The notes below the pieces were generated by a model. That model did no database searches. It was given only the letters and a program-made list of their open reading frames with translations, and was not told the origin of the DNA. A stretch of DNA of 49,384 bases from JASGKO01 sp049840595 (GTDB lineage: Bacteria; Verrucomicrobiota; Verrucomicrobiia; Chthoniobacterales; Chthoniobacteraceae): assembly GCA_049840595.1 (NCBI GenBank), contig JASGKO010000035.1:1-49384 (forward strand), written 5' to 3'. Both the position numbers and the translations under genes were made by a program. Positions 44,640-49,384 of this stretch are shown here, one piece after another (position 1 is the stretch's first letter; each line of letters starts with the position of its first letter).

Positions 44640-45854
44640 ATGAATTTCCGCATTATCCCGCTGATTCTTCTTTTGCTGTCGCTGACCGCCCGGGGCCAGC
44701 ACCTGAGTCCGCTGTCGCCCAAGCCCGACTGGTCGCAGCTCAACGCCTACCAGCAAACGATCACCCGCACGGAGTTCACGCGGCTGCTCGACCAGGTCTA
44801 TGCGCCGGATGGCGCGTGGCACGACACGATCCGCATCACCGACGATACGGCGTTCATCAAGACGGGCGGAATGCTTTCCTACAAACTACGCTTTGCCACC
44901 AGTGAAGCGGGGGCGAAACCGGTGCCGCGCTACTGGCATGATGCGACGAGCTTGGCGGGCCTGAAGATCGCGCTCGATCCCGGGCATCTCGGTGGGCGCT
45001 GGGCGAAGATGGAGGAACGCTGGTTCCAGATCGACGGCAGTGCGCCGATCATGGAGGGCGACCTGGTGCTGAAGGTGGCCCGGCTCATTGCGGCGCGGCT
45101 GACAGCGCTGGGGGCGACGGTTTCCTTCGTGCGCGATTCGGATGAACCGGTGACGCCGCAACGTCCGGCCGATCTGCGCAAGGCAGCGGCGGTGGAGCTG
45201 GCGCGGCAGGGGGTAAGGAATCCCGCGGATACCTATGCGGGGTATGCCGATCCGCAAAAGGGTGCGTCGATCCAATGGAATAGCGAACTGCTCTTTTACC
45301 GGATCAGCGAGATCCATGCGCGGGCGGCGAAGGTGAATGAAAAGCTGAAGCCGGATCTGGTGTTGTGCCTGCACCTCGATGCCGCGCCGTGGGGCGATCC
45401 AGGCCATCCGCAACTGGTCGCGGACAGCCATATTCATCTGCTGGTGAATGGCTGCTACAGCGCGGGGGAGCTCGGCTTCGACGACGTGCGCTTCGAGATG
45501 CTGCGCAAGCTGCTGAACCGGACGACGGGTGAGGAAGTCCGGCTCTCGGAGTCGGTGGCGCAAAGTCTGGCGACGGCGACGGCGCTGCCGCCGTTCGTTT
45601 ACCACAGCACGAATGCGCGGCCGGTGGATGCGAGCAATTATGTGTGGTTCCGCAATCTGCTCGCGAGCCGGGTCTATGAGTGCCCCGTGCTTTACATCGA
45701 GCCGTACGTGATGAACTCGCAGGTGGACTTTGATCGGCTCCAACTCGGGGATTACGACGGGACGAAGGTGGTGGATGGGCGGCTGGTGCCGAGCCTCTTC
45801 CGCGAATATGCGGATGCCGTGGTAGCGGGCTTGCAGACAGCGCTCGGGAAATAG
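44640..45854 (+). CDS. N-acetylmuramoyl-L-alanine amidase (Amidase_3)
   Basis: A 404-residue secreted peptidoglycan amidase that cuts the stem peptide from muramic acid. The signal peptide covers residues 1-19. The zinc ligands are His116 in ALDPGHLGG, Glu139 in PIMEGDLVLK and His245 in LCLHLDAAP. A 90-residue N-terminal extension precedes the catalytic domain (ITRTEFTRLLDQVYAPDGAW) and may bind the wall. The start ATG 44640 was chosen to begin the signal peptide. Confidence 0.88.
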   Translation: MNFRIIPLILLLLSLTARGQHLSPLSPKPDWSQLNAYQQTITRTEFTRLLDQVYAPDGAWHDTIRITDDTAFIKTGGMLSYKLRFATSEAGAKPVPRYWHDATSLAGLKIALDPGHLGGRWAKMEERWFQIDGSAPIMEGDLVLKVARLIAARLTALGATVSFVRDSDEPVTPQRPADLRKAAAVELARQGVRNPADTYAGYADPQKGASIQWNSELLFYRISEIHARAAKVNEKLKPDLVLCLHLDAAPWGDPGHPQLVADSHIHLLVNGCYSAGELGFDDVRFEMLRKLLNRTTGEEVRLSESVAQSLATATALPPFVYHSTNARPVDASNYVWFRNLLASRVYECPVLYIEPYVMNSQVDFDRLQLGDYDGTKVVDGRLVPSLFREYADAVVAGLQTALGK

Positions 45855-45889
45855 GAAACCGCGGCGGACGCGGCGAGCGCGGCGGGGAA

Positions 45890-45920
45890 GGGATTCACCA
45901 CGAAGGACACGAAGTGCACG
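45890..45920. repeat. CACGAAG-type repeat array
   Basis: TTCACCACGAAGGACACGAA followed by GTGCACGAAG, three units of nine bases. The last unit runs into the next hairpin. Confidence 0.6.
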
Positions 45921-45948
45921 AAGAGTGAAATTCACTCTTCATTTTTAA
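45920..45948 (+). terminator. Rho-independent terminator of the amidase gene
   Basis: GAAGAGTGA and TCACTCTTC form a nine-pair stem around AAT, followed by ATTTTTAAAC. It lies about 66 bases after the amidase stop. Confidence 0.75.
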
Positions 45949-45966
45949 ACTTCTAATTCCTGATTT

Positions 45967-46635
45967 TTAATTCCCCGCGTCTTCCCACGCGTAGGTGCCG
46001 AAATAGCGGTCGCCGGCGTCGCCGAGGCCGGGGACGATGTAGCCTTTTTCGTTGAGGCCGTCGTCGATGGCGGCAGTGAAGATGGGGACTTCAGGGTGGG
46101 CTTCGGTGATTTGTTTCAGGCCTTGCGGGCTGCTGACGACGCAGAGGAAACGGATGTGACGCGCGCCGGATTCCTTGAGCTGGGCGATCGCGGCCGTGGC
46201 GCTCCAGCCGGTGGCAAGCATGGGGTCCACGACGATGACCTCGGCGCGGGAAAGGTGCGAGGGGAGCTTGAAATAGTAGCTCTCGGGTTTGAGCGTCTGC
46301 TCGTTGCGATACATGCCGATGTGGCCGACGCTGACCTCGGAGAGGACATTGAGCATGCCATCGACGAGTCCGAGGCCGGCCCGGAGGATCGGGGCGACGA
46401 TCACCGGTCGCTGTAGGGTAGCGCCTTCGTAGCTGGCGAGTGGCGTCTCGATGGTAAGCGGAGTCGTTTCAAAATCACGCGCGACCTCATAGACCATGAG
46501 GGTGGCGATTTCGCTGAGCAGGCGGCGAAAATCCTCGGACTTGGTGTGCTGGTCGCGGAGGCGGGTGAGCTTGACCCGGAGGAGGGGGTGTTGAACGACG
46601 GTGACATTTGGAAAAGAAGTTGCCTGGGTGCCCAC
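45967..46635 (-). CDS. upp: Uracil phosphoribosyltransferase
   Basis: A 222-residue salvage enzyme converting uracil and PRPP to UMP. VVDPMLATGWSATAAIAQLK is the PRPP loop, LRAGLGLVDGML and KGYIVPGLGDAGDRYFGT are the uracil-site segments. The length and the N-terminal VVQHPLLRVKLTRLRDQHT fit the family (208-222 residues). Monocistronic; the convergent amidase terminator is next to its stop. Confidence 0.95.
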   Translation of the reverse strand: MGTQATSFPNVTVVQHPLLRVKLTRLRDQHTKSEDFRRLLSEIATLMVYEVARDFETTPLTIETPLASYEGATLQRPVIVAPILRAGLGLVDGMLNVLSEVSVGHIGMYRNEQTLKPESYYFKLPSHLSRAEVIVVDPMLATGWSATAAIAQLKESGARHIRFLCVVSSPQGLKQITEAHPEVPIFTAAIDDGLNEKGYIVPGLGDAGDRYFGTYAWEDAGN

Positions 46636-46761
46636 GAGGCTGATTCATAACCGAAAGCAGCGGAGGTTGTCCCGCGCAAACTTCGGTTCTTCCGCTTTGG
46701 CTTGCGCCCCGACTTTCGGCTGACGGAAAGATCAAGCACAAGCCAAAGAGCAGGAAGCGGG

Positions 46762-46797
46762 GAAAAGAAAACAGCCCGCTCGGAAAGGAGCGGGCTG
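46762..46797 (-). terminator. Rho-independent terminator of the RNA-binding protein gene
   Basis: A perfect ten-pair stem CAGCCCGCTC / GAGCGGGCTG with a six-base loop, followed on the minus strand by TTTTCTTTT. It lies about 38 bases after the stop of the RRM gene. Confidence 0.9.
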
Positions 46798-46834
46798 TGG
46801 AAAAAGTGGAAATGAGACTGGCTCGGAGCGCGGC

Positions 46835-47290
46835 CTAGTAGTGCGATTCGCGGCGGTCGCCACGATCACCACGGTCGCGATCACGTCCACCGCCGCCGCG
46901 GTAGCCGCCGCCACCACCACCGCCGCCGTAGCCGCCGCGACGATCACCACCACCACGGTCGCCGCGATCACCGCGAGGGCCGCCGAAGCTGCGGCGTTCG
47001 CCGCCACCGCCGCCACCACCACCGCCGCCGAAGGGACGGTTTTCGCGGGGACGGGCTTCATTGACGGTCAGCGAACGACCGTCAACGGACTTGCCATTGA
47101 ACATGGTGACTGCATTCTGCGCTTCCTCGTCGGTCGCCATGGTGACGAACGCGAAGCCGCGCGATTTGCCGGTGAATTTATCCTGCATGAGCAGGACTTC
47201 GTTAACAACGCCCGCCTGGGCGAAGAGATCCTGAAGGTCGGTTTCCGTCGCAGAAAACGGCAGATTGCCGACGTAGAGTTTGGTGGCCAT
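46835..47290 (-). CDS. RRM-domain RNA-binding protein with a glycine-rich tail
   Basis: A 151-residue protein. A single RNA recognition motif occupies residues 1-80, with RNP2 LYVGNL at 5-10 and RNP1 KSRGFAFV at 42-49. A low-complexity tail of Gly, Arg and Asp (RRSFGGPRGDRGDRG) ends in RRESHY. Similar proteins in Cyanobacteria and Verrucomicrobiota are induced by cold and bind mRNA. It has a strong terminator of its own. The tail also reads as Ala/Thr-rich ORFs on the other strand, which are shadows. Confidence 0.92.
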   Translation of the reverse strand: MATKLYVGNLPFSATETDLQDLFAQAGVVNEVLLMQDKFTGKSRGFAFVTMATDEEAQNAVTMFNGKSVDGRSLTVNEARPRENRPFGGGGGGGGGGERRSFGGPRGDRGDRGGGDRRGGYGGGGGGGGYRGGGGRDRDRGDRGDRRESHY

Positions 47291-47588
47291 ATGACTTACT
47301 TGCTTGCTTTACTTGGTTTTTTGCCTGGCAGCACTTAGGTGACGGTTTCCGGGGTTCGGAACTTAAATCGTCACTGAAAGACTCAACTGACGGTTCTCCA
47401 CACTCCAGTTTCTGCTAGAACTGGTCAGGACAGTAAGCTGCAAACGGTAAAGCGCAACCGCATTTTATTCTGTCAAGGCAGTGGTTTTTGATAAAATTTC
47501 TCACAATGGGAGGAGGCTGGGAGACTCTGGGTGGACAGATTTACACTGCGGTTTGACGCTAGCATTAGTTTCGGTTATTTTGCTCCTT
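47291..47588. promoter_or_regulatory. Divergent promoter region between RRM and glutaredoxin genes
   Basis: About 300 bases without a gene. It is more A/T-rich than its neighbours, with CTTGGTTTTTTGCC near the RRM start and TGGTTTTTGATAAAATTTC (about 47482-47500) toward the glutaredoxin. A long untranslated leader for the RRM gene is likely. No repeat array lies here. Confidence 0.35.
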
Positions 47589-47843
47589 ATGCCCGACGCT
47601 TCTTTGAAGCTCTATATCAAACCCTGGTGCCCGTGGTGCATCAAAGCTGTAAACCTGCTCGACGAACGGGGAATCGCTTATGAGAAGATCGACGTGCTGT
47701 CCAGCCGGGCTGCTTACGACGAGATGATCCAGCTCTCCGGGCAGACGCTCACTCCCACGCTGGAATGGGACGGCGAAGTGCTCGCCGATTTCGGCCCCGA
47801 GGATCTGCGCCGCTTCCTCGATACCCATAAGATTACCGCCTGA
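47589..47843 (+). CDS. Glutaredoxin-family protein
   Basis: An 84-residue thioredoxin-fold protein. The redox motif CPWC (Cys14, Cys17 in KPWCPWCIKA) and the cis-proline segment TLTPTLEWDGEVLADFG identify glutaredoxin. It would use glutathione or a thioredoxin-like reductant. The start ATG 47589 (MPDASLKLYI) was chosen; 36 further codons upstream look non-coding. Its stop overlaps the next start (TGATG). Confidence 0.85.
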   Translation: MPDASLKLYIKPWCPWCIKAVNLLDERGIAYEKIDVLSSRAAYDEMIQLSGQTLTPTLEWDGEVLADFGPEDLRRFLDTHKITA

Positions 47844-48661
47844 TGTTCTCCCCCATTTTGCTCATTCTCGGCGTCGCGGCTCTCGGGCTCGCCCTGCGCT
47901 CCTACCAGCAGGTCACGCTGCAAAAGTTGGGGACCTTTTGCATTCTCGGTACGTCGTTTTTGATCGGCTACTGCAGCAGCGGTTCGATTGCGCTGGGGCT
48001 GTTCTGTGCGGGGAGTTGGCTGTTGCTGCCCTGGTTGGAGTTGCTCACCCATGTGCGCCATTTGCGGCTGCCGCAGGAGAAAAATCTGCGCCGCCGCTCC
48101 GCCCCGTCCAGCGAGGTGTTTCCCGCATTGGAGGATTTGAGTGCGGAGCTGGAGGAGGAGAAGTTCGCGCATCTTTCCGATGCGGGTTGGGAGTGGCATG
48201 ATCAGGACCAGTTTTTTCGGTTGTTTTACCGTGAGAGCGATCGCACGCAGGCCTCGATCTGTCTCATCGAGCAGCAGGACATGGCCTTTTATTACCTGAG
48301 CGTTTCCTCGCGCGGGAAGGACGGCAAGATCTGGACGACGTGGAATTATCCCTTTTCCTACAGCTTGAAGCTGCCGCCGCAGATGCAGATCAACCGCATG
48401 CGAGCGGACCAGACGTTTCTCCAGTTGCTGGAGAGCCATCGCGATTTCCTGCAGCGCAACCACATCACGGTGGAGGATCTCGCAGTCGTGGACGAGGAAA
48501 GTGCCACCCTGGAAATCCAGAATGACCTGCGCAAGCAGGTTGCCCACAATCTCGCCAAAGGTCTGCTCAAGCAGGCGGATGCGACCCATGTACGCTATTC
48601 CTGGCGGGGACTACTGTTCATTTGGTTGCAATTCCTGCGCGATTTTGTGAAGCTCAGCTGA
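47843..48661 (+). CDS. Membrane protein of unknown function
   Basis: A 272-residue protein. Three N-terminal hydrophobic segments (ILLILGVAALGLALRSY, FCILGTSFLIGYCSSG, ALGLFCAGSWLLLPWLELL) are followed by a soluble domain of about 190 residues (AGWEWHDQDQFFRLFYRESD) and a last hydrophobic stretch. Not recognised. It is coupled to the glutaredoxin gene. Confidence 0.6.
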   Translation: MFSPILLILGVAALGLALRSYQQVTLQKLGTFCILGTSFLIGYCSSGSIALGLFCAGSWLLLPWLELLTHVRHLRLPQEKNLRRRSAPSSEVFPALEDLSAELEEEKFAHLSDAGWEWHDQDQFFRLFYRESDRTQASICLIEQQDMAFYYLSVSSRGKDGKIWTTWNYPFSYSLKLPPQMQINRMRADQTFLQLLESHRDFLQRNHITVEDLAVVDEESATLEIQNDLRKQVAHNLAKGLLKQADATHVRYSWRGLLFIWLQFLRDFVKLS

Positions 48662-48696
48662 GGCTTCGGCATCAGCCGGGCCCAAGGTCTCATCCC

Positions 48697-49344
48697 ATGT
48701 CTTCTGTTGTCTCTCCTGCCAAAATCCGTCAATGGAACGTTCCCACCGTGGATCAAATCATGGTGGAGGAGCGGGCGGCCTCTTTCTCCAAGCGCAGTAT
48801 CAAAAACGAGGCGAAGCTGAGCGGGCTGCAGTTGGTCGTGTCCATGATGGACCTCACTACGCTGGAAGGAAAAGACACGCCGGGCAAAGTGGCGCACCTG
48901 TGCCGCAAGGCGATCCAGCCGATGGCGCCGGAGCTGGGGGTGCCGAGCTGTGCGGCGGTGTGCGTGTATCCCAACCTCGTGCGGGCGGCGAAGCATTTTA
49001 CCGCCGGTTCCGGCGTCAAGGTGGCAGCCGTTGCCACGGCTTTTCCCAGCGGGCAGATGCCGCTGCCGGTGAAGCTCGACGATACCCGGGCGGCGGTGGC
49101 CGAGGGGGCGGATGAAATCGACATGGTGATCGACCGCGGGGCATTTCACGCCGGGGAATACGTGCAAGGTTTTCGACGAAATCGCAGCGACGAAAGAAGC
49201 TTGTGGCGAGGCGCACCTGAAGGTGATTCTCGAAACGGGCGAACTCGATACTTACGACAATGTGCGGCTCGCCAGCGAGATCGCCATGCGCGCGGGCGCG
49301 GATTTCATCAAGACCAGCACCGGCAAGGTCTCCCCGGCGGCCAC
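48697..49344 (+). CDS. deoC: Deoxyribose-phosphate aldolase, frameshifted and truncated at the contig end
   Basis: A class I aldolase cleaving deoxyribose 5-phosphate into glyceraldehyde 3-phosphate and acetaldehyde. SMMDLTTLEGKDTPGKVAHL begins the barrel, then AAVCVYPNLV, KVAAVATAFPSGQ and DEIDMVIDRGAF. In the second frame come HLKVILETGEL and ADFIKTSTGK with the Schiff-base lysine. One inserted C near 49165 (GTGCAAGGTT where GTGAAGGTT gives YVKVFDEI) splits the frame. The coding sequence stops at KVSPAAT, where the sequencing adapter begins, so the last 20-40 residues are missing. Confidence 0.85.
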
Positions 49345-49384
49345 AGGTGCTGTTCGGATTCTATCGTGTTTCCCTATTAACCTT
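49345..49384 (-). other. Oxford Nanopore native-barcode adapter (barcode 04)
   Basis: The contig ends with AGGTGCTG, a 24-base block from TTCGGATTC to TTTCCCTA, and TTAACCTT. From memory this is the reverse complement of the native-barcode top strand: AAGGTTAA, barcode 04, CAGCACCT. It is synthetic sequence that was not trimmed. Its orientation means a read began at 49384 and ran leftward. Confidence 0.93.

Noticed and set aside
46841..47338. Ala/Thr-rich ORF opposite the RRM gene
   Set aside because: Mirror reading of the Gly/Arg-rich tail; the minus-strand gene has RNP1, RNP2 and a terminator.
47291..47588. Riboswitch or cold-shock leader before the RRM gene
   Set aside because: The region is long and A/T-rich, but I could not identify conserved motifs or a convincing fold.

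Overview
This is a high-GC bacterial contig of about 49 kb, most likely chromosomal DNA of a Verrucomicrobiota member. The assignment is an inference. It rests on a PEP-CTERM-type surface protein, an MlaEFD-like lipid transport operon, a PUR-alpha-like protein, an ATP-type phosphofructokinase of the GGDG + PKT class, and intergenic repeats of a style I associate with the PVC group. No rRNA, tRNA or CRISPR array was recognised.

The structure is dominated by an artefact-like feature. Bases 1-11215 are the reverse complement of about 11248-22438, joined by a roughly 32-base loop at 11216-11247. The arms differ by many small indels, often in homopolymers. Genes broken in one arm are usually intact in the other: the MFS transporter, GH2 enzyme and STAS protein are intact on the left; the heptosyltransferase, two membrane proteins and tautomerase are intact on the right. 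The last 40 bases (49345-49384) match an Oxford Nanopore native-barcode adapter (barcode 04 with both flanks). A fold-back nanopore molecule or assembly is therefore the simplest explanation, and the real locus is about 11.2-49.34 kb. One tract does not fit: inside the aldo/keto reductase gene of the right arm (16875-17727) the sequence is a diverged homologue, not an error-laden copy.

Layout, read along the unique locus. 11.2-12.0 kb: 3' half of a Mu-like portal gene cut by the fold. 12.3-12.7 kb: STAS/SEC14-like protein. 13.1-19.8 kb: a co-directional set of AraC regulator, secreted GH2 beta-galactosidase, aldo/keto reductase, Bcr/CflA-type MFS transporter, cupin and 4-oxalocrotonate tautomerase, which looks like a sugar and small-molecule cluster. 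20.2-22.5 kb: zinc-ribbon protein and membrane protein, convergent with a membrane protein and heptosyltransferase pair. 22.57-22.75 kb: 26 tandem copies of a heptamer. 22.8-24.1 kb: PNPOx-fold protein and PEP-CTERM protein.

25.0-28.5 kb: MlaE, MlaF, MlaD and a PIN/TRAM protein, followed by a 276-bp MITE-like element that supplies the last gene's stop codon. 29.2-30.6 kb: PUR-alpha-like protein and TrpS (frameshifted). 30.6-32.3 kb: a compact arsR-arsC-aqpS operon that would reduce arsenate and release arsenite through an aquaglyceroporin. 32.3-37.3 kb: a nucleoside phosphorylase-family protein, a membrane protein, a 1023-residue TPR protein and endonuclease III. 37.3-38.0 kb: HicB-HicA and a lone antitoxin-like gene.

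38.0-49.3 kb: mostly housekeeping genes: phosphofructokinase (frameshifted), cysteine desulfurase, SprT-like metallopeptidase, YmdB-like phosphodiesterase, N-acetylmuramoyl-L-alanine amidase, uracil phosphoribosyltransferase, glycine-rich RRM protein, glutaredoxin and a partial deoxyribose-phosphate aldolase that runs into the adapter. Intergenic spaces repeatedly carry short arrays built on one pattern (TTnACC followed by 8-9-mers ending in CACnnAG or similar), sometimes as hairpins.
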